A stretch of DNA of 21,920 bases from Halanaerobium sp. (GTDB taxonomy: Bacteria > Bacillota > Halanaerobiia > Halanaerobiales > Halanaerobiaceae). The position numbers and the translations under genes are program-made. The notes under the pieces are model-generated. The model was not told the origin of the DNA. It saw only the letters and a list, made by a program, of their open reading frames with translations, and searched no databases. Each line of letters begins with the position of its first letter. Position 1 is the first letter of the stretch. Shown in pieces: positions 7,411-13,430 of this stretch. The DNA is taken from positions 1 to 21,920 of the forward strand of contig QBLP01000010.1 of assembly GCA_003070825.1 (NCBI GenBank). The letters are read 5' to 3'.

Positions 7411-9660
7411 ATGGTAACTTTGGTAATTTCGGAAATAGATAAAAGAATTGGTCCTGGGGATATTGTAGGAGCTTTTATCAATGAAGCCGGGACTGCAAGT
7501 GATGATATTGGTAAAATTAATATAGATAACAGTAAAAACAAGGCAGAAGTAGAAGTGAACTGGGAATCCGCTCCTCAGATTATTAGAGCTATGGACAATA
7601 ATCAGATCGGAGGAGTTAAAGTTCAGGTAAGTGCTAAGAATCCAGATGACTTAATTGATAAAGAAATTATAAATTACTATAATAAATTTCATGACTTAGT
7701 TGATTTGGAGAGACAGGAAGAGATAGACAGACATAAATTAGAAATTAAATATTTATCAGCCAGAGAGAGGCAGGCTAAAGGACGTGCTTTATTAGATCTG
7801 CACGGAAAAGATAATGGCAATACCTTTGGTCATCGGCCTTTAGTCAAATTCACTTCAAAATATAAGGGAGAAAAGCTGGCAGAGACTCAAATTACACCGG
7901 GAGATCTGGTGATGATCAGTTTAGATAAACCATTACATCCAGATAATCCTACGGGAACTGTGGTAGAAAAAACTTCTTATTCAATCACTGTGGCTTTTGA
8001 GAGTCATCCACCTGAATTCATCTATAATAAAGGGCTCAGACTGGATCTCTTTGTTAACGATACTACTTTTCAGAGAATGTTTACTGCTCTTGAAAAAATT
8101 AAGCATCCTAAAAATGAACTTCAGGAGCACAAAAGAGACATACTTCTGCAGAGAAAAGCGCCTGGAACTGCAGTTAAAACCGCTTTAGAACTTGGTGGTC
8201 TCAACCAATCACAAAAAGAGGCTGTAGAAAAAGCGATGGCTGCCGAAGATATCTATTTAATTCAGGGGCCACCTGGAACTGGAAAAACTGTAACTGCAGT
8301 TGAGTTGATTGCAGAGGCGGTTGAACAGGGTGATAAAGTTCTGGCAGCTGCAGACTCTAATACAGCAGTTGATAATCTGCTGGAACTGCTGGCCGAAAAA
8401 GAATTAAATGTAATTAGAATTGGACATCCAATTAGAGTTAATAAAAAACTAAGGCAGCATACTCTTGATGAGGTAGTTATGGAGCATCCTGATTATCTCG
8501 AGGCTGAAAAATTAAGAGATGAAGTTTCCGATTTAATAAATAAACAGGAATCATATATCTACCCAGGTGGTAAATACCGCAGAGGTTTATCTGACCAGGA
8601 GATTAAAAATTACGCTGAAAAAGATTTAGAACATCATGTGAGAGGAATAAGTCCTGAAGTAATAGATGAGATGGCCAGCTGGCTGGAACTGCAGGAGAAA
8701 ATAGATAATTATTTTAAAAAAATAGAGAGGCTTGAAAATAAAGCTGTAGATGAACTTTTGGATCAGGCTGATGTAATCTGTACAACCAATATCACTGCTG
8801 GTTCTGAATTACTAGCAGATAGAAATTTTGATTTAAGTGTAATTGATGAGGCCACTCAGGCAACACAGCCTGCGGCTTTAATTCCTTATCTGAAAGCTGA
8901 AAAGACAATTTTAATTGGTGATCACAAGCAGCTGCCGCCAACAGTAGTTAATCAGGAAGCAGCAAAAAATGGATTAAGTGTATCTCTCTTTGAAAAATTA
9001 ATGGAAATTTATCAGGGTGAGCTTAGTTCACTGCTCAAAACTCAGTACAGAATGAACAGAGAAATCATGGGCTTTTCCAGCATTTATTTTTATAACAATA
9101 GTTTAAAAGCTGATAAATCTGCAGCAGCCCAGAAGTTGAGTGATCTGGGAGTAAAAATAAGTGATGAGCACTGTTTTACAGAAAAATCTCTTAAATCAGA
9201 TTATCCTCTGGTCTTTCTAGATACAAAAGAGATGAAGGCAAAGGAGAGGTCATTTGAAGGTTCAAATTCTTACGACAATCCGGTTGAATCAGAAATAGTT
9301 CTTGATATCCTGGATCGTGCTCTTAAATTATCTCTCTCAGAATCTGATATTGCAGTAATTGCTGCCTATAAGGATCAGGTTGACTTGATTAATCAGCATA
9401 ATAGTTACGAAAATGTAGAAATAGATACAGTAGATGCTTTTCAGGGAAGAGAAAAAGAAATGATTGTTTTTTCTGCTGTCCGCAGCAATTCTGAAAATAA
9501 TATTGGATTTTTAAGAGACCTGCGCCGACTCAATGTTGCTTTAACCAGAGCCAAAAGAAAAATGATTTTCATTGGAGACAGCAGCACAATTTGTGAGCAT
9601 GATGCTTATGCAAAACTGCTTAAATATATTAAACAAAGCGGACTCTATTATAAACTTTAG
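7411..9660 (+). CDS. UPF1/IGHMBP2-like superfamily 1 helicase with N-terminal DbpA-type RNA-binding domain
   Basis: ATP-dependent nucleic-acid helicase, 749 residues. ATG 7411 has CTGGAGGTG upstream at 7397-7405. Residues 1-~75 resemble the DbpA/CsdA RNA-binding domain found at the C-terminus of DEAD-box RNA helicases (IGPGDIVGAFINEAG, then DIGKINI, then a KAEVEV strand). The rest is an SF1B core: a beta-barrel-like section near 150-230 (LVMISLDKP, GTVVEKT), Walker A GPPGTGKT (286-293), Walker B VIDEATQ (about 477-483), motif III GDHKQLPPT (about 503), motif IV QYRMN (about 545), motif V VDAFQGREKE (about 674) and motif VI NVALTRAKRK (about 708). These motifs match UPF1/IGHMBP2/Dna2-type proteins rather than UvrD/Rep. 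The fused N-terminal domain suggests a structured-RNA substrate, but this is inference; DNA or R-loops remain possible. Confidence 0.88.
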   Translation: MVTLVISEIDKRIGPGDIVGAFINEAGTASDDIGKINIDNSKNKAEVEVNWESAPQIIRAMDNNQIGGVKVQVSAKNPDDLIDKEIINYYNKFHDLVDLERQEEIDRHKLEIKYLSARERQAKGRALLDLHGKDNGNTFGHRPLVKFTSKYKGEKLAETQITPGDLVMISLDKPLHPDNPTGTVVEKTSYSITVAFESHPPEFIYNKGLRLDLFVNDTTFQRMFTALEKIKHPKNELQEHKRDILLQRKAPGTAVKTALELGGLNQSQKEAVEKAMAAEDIYLIQGPPGTGKTVTAVELIAEAVEQGDKVLAAADSNTAVDNLLELLAEKELNVIRIGHPIRVNKKLRQHTLDEVVMEHPDYLEAEKLRDEVSDLINKQESYIYPGGKYRRGLSDQEIKNYAEKDLEHHVRGISPEVIDEMASWLELQEKIDNYFKKIERLENKAVDELLDQADVICTTNITAGSELLADRNFDLSVIDEATQATQPAALIPYLKAEKTILIGDHKQLPPTVVNQEAAKNGLSVSLFEKLMEIYQGELSSLLKTQYRMNREIMGFSSIYFYNNSLKADKSAAAQKLSDLGVKISDEHCFTEKSLKSDYPLVFLDTKEMKAKERSFEGSNSYDNPVESEIVLDILDRALKLSLSESDIAVIAAYKDQVDLINQHNSYENVEIDTVDAFQGREKEMIVFSAVRSNSENNIGFLRDLRRLNVALTRAKRKMIFIGDSSTICEHDAYAKLLKYIKQSGLYYKL

Positions 9661-9688
9661 ATCTGTTAATTTAAGAGAAGAAAAATCA

Positions 9689-9715
9689 TATCCATAATTT
9701 ATAATTATTTGGATA
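9689..9715 (+). terminator. Weak hairpin after helicase gene
   Basis: TATCC at 9689-9693 pairs with GGATA at 9711-9715, extended by ATAAT/ATTAT with a two-base bulge. Only GCTTT follows, not a real T-run, so this is at best a weak terminator. Confidence 0.3.
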
Positions 9716-9780
9716 GCTTTACAGAGCTATAAATATTAAACTCATTCCAGTCATATCAGTAATTAAGCTGGATATTTTGA

Positions 9781-9809
9781 TTGACAGCATTTAATATTTG
9801 AGATATAAT
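9781..9809 (+). promoter_or_regulatory. Consensus sigma-A promoter of the small antitoxin-tail gene
   Basis: TTGACA at 9781-9786, a 17-base spacer and TATAAT at 9804-9809 match the consensus exactly. Transcription should begin near 9816, about 45 bases before the GTG start at 9861. Confidence 0.85.
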
Positions 9810-9860
9810 TACATTATCTAAAAGAGTTCTAAAATCATTTTATAATGAGGTGGTTAATCA

Positions 9861-10007
9861 GTGGAGAGGCTGCGCCGCAAAAAGAATTTTAGTAAGACTG
9901 AAAAAGAAGAAATCGCTAGAGAGATGGTAAAAGGCTATGAAAAAATGGCTGCAGTAAATGAAGATCTTGTTCGAAATGTTTCTCTACTTAAGGATGGGGC
10001 TAATTAG
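9861..10007 (+). CDS. 48-residue protein resembling the toxin-binding tail of MazE/EndoAI
   Basis: Small unrecognised gene with a full expression apparatus: consensus promoter at 9781, GAGGTGG at 9847-9853 placed 7 bases before GTG 9861, and a hairpin terminator overlapping its stop codon. The protein starts MERLRRKKNFSKTEKEEIAR and is rich in Lys, Arg and Glu. Residues 15-36 align without gaps to the C-terminal part of the MazE encoded next door (about residues 47-68): KEEI/KEEV, then GYEKMAAVN against GYKKMAGLN, then L. Ten of 23 aligned residues are identical. In EndoAI-type antitoxins that region wraps around MazF. The DNA-binding ribbon-helix-helix part is absent, and the bases upstream contain a promoter rather than a decayed coding sequence. 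It could be a stand-alone mini-antitoxin or a remnant that kept expression. Function is inferred from similarity only. Confidence 0.7.
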   Translation: MERLRRKKNFSKTEKEEIAREMVKGYEKMAAVNEDLVRNVSLLKDGAN

Positions 10008-10020
10008 TCTCATCTTTTTT
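9993..10020 (+). terminator. Rho-independent terminator ending the small antitoxin-tail gene
   Basis: GATGGGGCT at 9993-10001 pairs with AGTCTCATC at 10006-10014 over nine base pairs with two G-U wobbles. The loop is AATT, and six T residues follow at 10015-10020. The stem covers the last codons and stop of the 48-residue gene, so it isolates this gene from mazEF. Confidence 0.8.
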
Positions 10021-10051
10021 CTTAATTATTTTTAAAAATCAAGCTGTAAAA

Positions 10052-10079
10052 TTGATAATTATTCCCTGCATGATATAAT
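10052..10079 (+). promoter_or_regulatory. mazEF promoter with extended -10
   Basis: TTGATA at 10052-10057, a 16-base spacer and TATAAT at 10074-10079, with TG at 10071-10072 giving an extended -10. The predicted start lies near 10086, about 27 bases before the mazE start. MazE-type antitoxins usually repress their own promoter, but no clear operator repeat was identified. Confidence 0.78.
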
Positions 10080-10112
10080 AGAAACAGCTTAAAAACAGTG
10101 GAGGTGGGTCAG

Positions 10113-10409
10113 TTGTCCGAAAGCAGAAAACTTAATGTAGAACTGCCAGTCTATCTGGTGGAAGAAATTGAGCGTTATTGTAAAAATAATAATCAGCAGC
10201 GAAATAACTTTTTAAATCAGGCAGTCAAATTTTATCTAAAAGAATTGAAAAAAGAAGAAGTTCGTAATCATCTAAGAGATGGATATAAAAAAATGGCCGG
10301 TCTTAATCAGCAGTTAGCTGATGAAGGATTATCAAGTGAGTGTTACTCATATTTATGTTATGAACAGAGACTGGTGGAGTGTGAAAAAATTGAAAGTAAA
10401 AAGGGGTGA
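10113..10409 (+). CDS. mazE: Antitoxin of the MazE/EndoAI (ribbon-helix-helix) family
   Basis: Neutralises the MazF toxin encoded next and probably represses the operon. I chose TTG 10113 because GGAGGTG at 10100-10106 is 6 bases upstream and the product then starts MSESRKLNVELP, like Bacillus EndoAI (MSESS...). The in-frame GTG 10098 lies in front of that ribosome binding site. The 98-residue protein has an N-terminal ribbon-helix-helix (KLNVELPVYLVEEIERYC, then a helix with RNNFLNQAVKFYL, residues 6-42). A linker and the toxin-binding tail follow (LRDGYKKMAGLNQQLADEG, 54-72). The region beyond residue 75 (CYSYLCYEQRLVECE) matches the acidic EndoAI tail. Its last 20 bases overlap mazF, the usual coupled arrangement. 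Confidence 0.9.
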   Translation: MSESRKLNVELPVYLVEEIERYCKNNNQQRNNFLNQAVKFYLKELKKEEVRNHLRDGYKKMAGLNQQLADEGLSSECYSYLCYEQRLVECEKIESKKG

Positions 10410-10740
10410 TGTTTTTTACGCGAATTTAAATCCAGTCGTTGGCTCTGAACAGGGAGGAGTTAGACCTGTATTAGTTATTCAAAATGATATTGGTAATAAA
10501 TACAGTCCCACTGTTATTGTTGCTGCTATTACTTCCCGGATTAATAAAGCTAAACTGCCGACTCATGTTGAAATACCAGCTGATTATACTAATTTGGATA
10601 AAGATTCTGTTATTTTACTGGAGCAGATTAGAACTTTAGACAAAAAAAGGCTGCAGCGTCATATTGCACATTTAGGTGAAGATGTGATAGAAGATGTTAA
10701 TCAATCTATAGAAATAAGTCTGGGCTTAATTGAATTATAA
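10390..10740 (+). CDS. mazF: mRNA interferase toxin MazF/EndoA
   Basis: Sequence-specific endoribonuclease that cleaves mRNA when released from MazE. I chose TTG 10390: it gives 116 residues beginning MKVKRGDVFYANL, the same length and start as Bacillus NdoA (MIVKRGDVYFADL). GGTGGAG at 10373-10379 lies 10 bases upstream. The GTG at 10381 is too close to that site, and the ATG at 10321 would add an unrelated 23-residue extension inside mazE. Family motifs are clear: PVVGSEQGGVRPVLVIQND (15-33) with catalytic-site Arg25, AAITS with Thr48, KAKLPTHVEI, and DSVILLEQIRTLDKKRL. The match to NdoA is high enough that a similar five-base U-rich target is plausible, though not shown. It overlaps mazE by 20 bases. 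Confidence 0.95.
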   Translation: MKVKRGDVFYANLNPVVGSEQGGVRPVLVIQNDIGNKYSPTVIVAAITSRINKAKLPTHVEIPADYTNLDKDSVILLEQIRTLDKKRLQRHIAHLGEDVIEDVNQSIEISLGLIEL

Positions 10741-10768
10741 ATTTTTCTTAATTAAGCTAAATTTTTCT
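10724..10768 (+). terminator. Possible weak terminator at the end of mazF
   Basis: GCTTAATT at 10724-10731 is the exact reverse complement of AATTAAGC at 10750-10757, with an 18-base AT-rich loop holding the mazF stop, then TAAATTTTTCTTC. The stem is AT-rich and the loop long, so efficiency is doubtful. Confidence 0.35.
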
Positions 10769-10770
10769 TC

Positions 10771-10799
10771 TTGACAGTGTGAAAAAAATATCATATACT
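10771..10799 (+). promoter_or_regulatory. Promoter of the hydrogenase operon
   Basis: TTGACA at 10771-10776, a 17-base spacer and TATACT at 10794-10799. This leaves a leader of about 113 bases before the first gene at 10919, and two palindromes lie in that leader. No other equally good promoter was seen before 19285, so it probably drives the whole ten-gene operon. Confidence 0.78.
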
Positions 10800-10825
10800 T
10801 TTGATAGTAATTTTTTATTAATTAA

Positions 10826-10841
10826 AGTGAAAATTATCACT
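10826..10841. promoter_or_regulatory. Palindrome AGTGA-N6-TCACT, possible operator
   Basis: A perfect 5-bp inverted repeat around an AT-rich 6-base centre, about 20 bases downstream of the predicted start of the hydrogenase transcript. The position suits a roadblock repressor. The regulator is unknown. Confidence 0.4.
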
Positions 10842-10848
10842 ATAAACT

Positions 10849-10871
10849 ATTTGTGGGAATATTTTACAAAT
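10849..10871. promoter_or_regulatory. Palindrome ATTTGT-N11-ACAAAT, possible Rex-like operator
   Basis: Six-base perfect arms, with TTGTG on the left recalling the Rex (NADH/NAD+ sensor) half-site. Rex controls many fermentation and hydrogenase genes in low-GC anaerobes. The right arm reads TTTTACAA instead of TTCACAA, so the match is incomplete and the assignment is tentative. Confidence 0.4.
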
Positions 10872-10918
10872 TGCAAAAATGACAAAAATAAGATATTATT
10901 TAACTATGGAGGTTAAAA

Positions 10919-11293
10919 ATGAAACTAAAAACTGTCAAGTCTCTTCTTAATACAGACACTATTTTTGAAGCTTCTGCTGAAAAGGATGATCTGGAAGTGA
11001 AAAATGCCTGTGGTGCAGATTTGATGAGTGATGTACTTGCTTTTTCAAATGAAAAAACACTTCTGCTTACAGGTTTAACAAATCCCCAGGTTGTTCGAAC
11101 CGCTGAGATGGTTGGGATTCAGGTTATTATTTTTGTCAGGGGAAAGGAACCACAGATAGAAACAATTTCTCTGGCCAATCAGTTAAATATTTTTTTATAT
11201 TCCACAGATAAGCCTTTATTTGAAGCCTGTGGTCTTTTGTATAAAAATGGGATTGGTCCGGAAGAGATGAACTTTATAGAAACCTCCAAATAA
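10919..11293 (+). CDS. DRTGG-domain protein, first gene of hydrogenase operon
   Basis: A 124-residue cytoplasmic protein with no membrane segment or signal peptide. It fits a single DRTGG domain: an N-terminal helix (KLKTVKSLLN), the conserved ACGADLMSDVLAF (residues 31-43), a TLLLTGLTNPQVVRTAEMVG segment (47-66) and a following IIFVRGK strand. DRTGG domains are also inserted between CBS domains in some pyrophosphatases, where the module takes part in adenine-nucleotide control, so a ligand-binding role is plausible but inferred. ATG 10919 follows TGGAGGTT at 10907-10914. It begins an uninterrupted run of co-directional genes and is paired with a second DRTGG gene at 13101. That gene order is seen near sensory-type [FeFe]-hydrogenases in clostridia. 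Confidence 0.85.
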   Translation: MKLKTVKSLLNTDTIFEASAEKDDLEVKNACGADLMSDVLAFSNEKTLLLTGLTNPQVVRTAEMVGIQVIIFVRGKEPQIETISLANQLNIFLYSTDKPLFEACGLLYKNGIGPEEMNFIETSK

Positions 11294-11309
11294 TTGTCGG
11301 GAGTTGATT

Positions 11310-11744
11310 TTGTCTTTGCAAAAACAACAGATATTAAATAAAGAAATTGAAAGCTTTGATTTTCAGAGTGGGGGAGAGGCTTCAAGTGATTTAAAGAATA
11401 TTCTGCGCAAACTCGGTGTTCCTTCAGCAATAGTTCGCAAGACAGCTATTATCACCTATGAACTTGAGATGAATGTTGTAATTCATTCTCTGGGGGGAGA
11501 AATTACAGCTTTGATTTCAGAAGATGAACTTGAAATAAGGGTTGATGACAGTGGCCCGGGAATAGAAGATCTTGATAAGGCTTTTACAGCAGGTTTTTCA
11601 ACTGCCAGTGATGAAATTAGGGAAATGGGTTTTGGAGCTGGAATGGGCCTTGTTAATGTTAAGCGCTATGCAGATCAAATTGATGTAAAATCATCAAAAG
11701 ATGATGGAACTCATGTGAAAGTAATAATTAATCTAGCAAATTAA
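11310..11744 (+). CDS. RsbW/SpoIIAB-like GHKL ATPase (anti-sigma-type)
   Basis: Small single-domain ATP-binding protein of the HATPase_c_2 class, resembling serine kinases/anti-sigma factors such as RsbW and SpoIIAB. I chose TTG 11310, 6 bases after GGGAG at 11299-11303. The TTG at 11304 directly abuts that site, and the protein is 144 residues. The N-box YELEMNVVIHS (50-60; Glu51 and Asn55), the G1 box DDSGPGI (79-85) and the G2 box GFGAGMGLVNVKRYAD (107-122) are intact, so ATP binding is likely. No phosphoacceptor-histidine domain is present. No anti-anti-sigma (STAS) partner is encoded in the window. Its place between the DRTGG gene and the sensory hydrogenase homologue suggests it relays a signal, possibly by protein phosphorylation; this is inference. 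Confidence 0.85.
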   Translation: MSLQKQQILNKEIESFDFQSGGEASSDLKNILRKLGVPSAIVRKTAIITYELEMNVVIHSLGGEITALISEDELEIRVDDSGPGIEDLDKAFTAGFSTASDEIREMGFGAGMGLVNVKRYADQIDVKSSKDDGTHVKVIINLAN

Positions 11745-11773
11745 CTTTAACTAATCGCAGCAGGAGGTTAATA

Positions 11774-13111
11774 ATGACCAAAAAGCATTCTGTGCTCTTA
11801 AAAGAAGAAAAATGTGAGGGATGCACCAATTGTGTAAAGGGATGTCCCACTAAAGCAATTAGAGTTCATCAGGGTAAAGCCTGGATTAAAGAGGATTTAT
11901 GTATCGATTGTGCAGAGTGTATCAGAGCCTGTGAATATCACGCTAAATACACTAAAACAGATCAACTTGATCAAATCATGGAGTCCTCAGAATATCCTGT
12001 TTTATTGATTCCACCCAGTTTTTACAGTCAATTTTCAGCGGGAATTCCTGCACAGAAGATCAAAAAATCAATTATTAATTTAGGTTTTGAAGCAGTTTTT
12101 GATGTAGCAGATGCAGCCGCTGCATTATCTCGTAAAACACTTGATTTTTTAAATAATAATTCCGGTAATTATATATCAACATCCTGTCCGGTAATAGTTA
12201 GATTAATTAAACTTCAGTATCCTGATTTAATCGAAATGTTAATTCCTCTAAAATCCCCAGTCGAATTGATTGCCGAAAGAGTTGAAAGAAAACTTAAAGA
12301 AGAGAAAAATATCGATCCAGATATTTTCTTTTTAACTCCCTGTCCGGCAAAATTAACTACAGTTAAAAGAGCAATTGGTCAGAATAAAAGTTTTTTAACC
12401 GGAGCAATTGGGGTAGAAAATATTTATCAAAAGATCTATGAATCTCTTGCTGATATTGAGCTGGAAGAAAAAGAGGATCAGCTGATTAGTCTGGCTACAA
12501 TCTGGGGTAGTGAGGGTGGAGAAGAAGGGATTTTGCGGTCCTGGCAGGAGCTAAACACTTTGAGTGTATCCGGGATTAAGGAAGCAAAAAAATTATTAAA
12601 TGAAATCGAAAGAAACAATATTCCGGAAGTAATCAGGTATTTTGAAATCACTTCTTGTGTGGATGGATGTATTGGGGGAGTGCTGAATGTTATTAATCCA
12701 TTTCAGGCTCAATTTAACTTAGAAGAAAGAATTAAAAAAATTAGAAAGATGACTCAAGAACATAATTTGGTATTAAAAAAAGAAGATGATGAATTTTATA
12801 ATTTTGCTCTTTCCCAAAAGATTACTGCAGATAATATTTCTAAACTGGATAGTAATTTTAAAAAAGCAATGCAGAAACTTGAACAGCTGCAGAAAGAAAT
12901 AGATACTTTGCCAGGTTTAGACTGTGCAGCTTGTGGAGCACCGGACTGCAAAACTTTTGCGGAAGATGTGATCAATGAAAGAGCCAGCAGAACTGACTGT
13001 ATATTTATGCTGAGGAAACAGCTTAGTAGACTGGCAGATGATCTTTCAATTCTGGCAAATGAACTTCCGCCGGTTATGGCATCTAAAAAGGAGGAAGCAG
13101 ATGACAGTTAA
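11774..13111 (+). CDS. hydS: Sensory-type [FeFe]-hydrogenase homologue (HydS-like)
   Basis: A 445-residue protein. N-terminal Cys 14/17/20/24 and 43/46/49/53 bind two [4Fe-4S] clusters. The H-cluster domain keeps the four expected cysteine ligands but in altered loops: TSCP at 136-139 (Cys138) instead of TSCCP, TPCPAK at 188-193 (Cys190) instead of MPCxxK, and TSCVDGCIGG at 293-302 (Cys295, Cys299) instead of MACPGGC. The proton-transfer cysteine of catalytic enzymes is a serine (Ser137). Residues 310-378 look helical, and a C-terminal cluster motif CAACGAPDC plus a later Cys (384, 387, 392, 409) would bind another [4Fe-4S]. There is no PAS domain, which fits the group D-like rather than the PAS-bearing group C type. 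It is more likely an H2 or redox sensor than an efficient catalyst. ATG 11774 follows AGGAGGTT. Confidence 0.85.
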   Translation: MTKKHSVLLKEEKCEGCTNCVKGCPTKAIRVHQGKAWIKEDLCIDCAECIRACEYHAKYTKTDQLDQIMESSEYPVLLIPPSFYSQFSAGIPAQKIKKSIINLGFEAVFDVADAAAALSRKTLDFLNNNSGNYISTSCPVIVRLIKLQYPDLIEMLIPLKSPVELIAERVERKLKEEKNIDPDIFFLTPCPAKLTTVKRAIGQNKSFLTGAIGVENIYQKIYESLADIELEEKEDQLISLATIWGSEGGEEGILRSWQELNTLSVSGIKEAKKLLNEIERNNIPEVIRYFEITSCVDGCIGGVLNVINPFQAQFNLEERIKKIRKMTQEHNLVLKKEDDEFYNFALSQKITADNISKLDSNFKKAMQKLEQLQKEIDTLPGLDCAACGAPDCKTFAEDVINERASRTDCIFMLRKQLSRLADDLSILANELPPVMASKKEEADDS

Positions 13112-13430
13112 AGAACTTGTCGATCAGTTTGATTTAGAAGTAGTAGCTGGTCCAGATTTAAAAAAAGAAATTGACGGAGCCTATATTGGTGATCTTTTAA
13201 GCAATGTAATGGCACGAGCAGAAAAAGATAATCTCTGGCTGACTGTTCAGGGGCATCAGAATGTTGTAGCGGTGGCTCTCTTAGTTGAGCTTTCTGCTGT
13301 TATTCTGGTAGAAAACTTTGATTATGAAGAAAATGCTGTTCAGAGAGCCTGTCAAAAAGGCGTCAATCTTCTAAAAACTAAGAAAAAAAGTTATGACTTA
13401 GCCTGCAGCTTTTGTGAAAGTAATATTTAA
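13101..13430 (+). CDS. Second DRTGG-domain protein
   Basis: A 109-residue soluble protein beginning MTVKELVDQFDLEVVAG. ATG 13101 follows AAGGAGG at 13088-13094, and the gene overlaps the end of hydS by 11 bases. The frame is open from 13038, but that extension lies wholly inside hydS. The DRTGG pattern is visible as DGAYIGDLLSNVMARAEKDN (24-43), then a LWLTVQGHQNVVAVALLVEL stretch (residues 44-63) and an AVILVENF strand. It is a diverged paralogue of the protein at 10919. It carries two cysteines at its end (CSFC), absent from the first copy. Having two DRTGG genes flanking the sensor hydrogenase suggests they work as a pair, perhaps binding a nucleotide; this is inferred. Confidence 0.85.
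   Translation: MTVKELVDQFDLEVVAGPDLKKEIDGAYIGDLLSNVMARAEKDNLWLTVQGHQNVVAVALLVELSAVILVENFDYEENAVQRACQKGVNLLKTKKKSYDLACSFCESNI

Noticed and set aside
7997..8188. Alternative plus-strand frame within the helicase gene
   Set aside because: It overlaps a domain-rich gene in another frame and has no recognisable features; the helicase motifs are continuous across it.
9661..9860. Decayed ribbon-helix-helix half of a mazE upstream of the 48-codon gene
   Set aside because: A stop codon lies in frame immediately before the GTG, and the region contains a consensus promoter and AT-rich DNA with no antitoxin-like codons in any frame I read.
10098..10112. Upstream GTG start for mazE
   Set aside because: The GTG lies just ahead of and through the GGAGGTG ribosome binding site, and the added residues have no match to EndoAI, whose start MSES fits TTG 10113.
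10321..10389. ATG start for mazF deep inside mazE
   Set aside because: The extra 23 residues are the out-of-frame translation of the mazE tail; family length and ribosome binding site support TTG 10390.
10871..10899. Second promoter TTGCAA-17-TATTAT just before the first hydrogenase-operon gene
   Set aside because: It would start transcription about at the ribosome binding site, leaving almost no leader; the promoter at 10771 is far stronger.
11774..13111. Second fully catalytic [FeFe]-hydrogenase
   Set aside because: The L1, L2 and L3 loops depart from catalytic consensus and the proton-transfer cysteine is replaced, so a sensory role is more likely.
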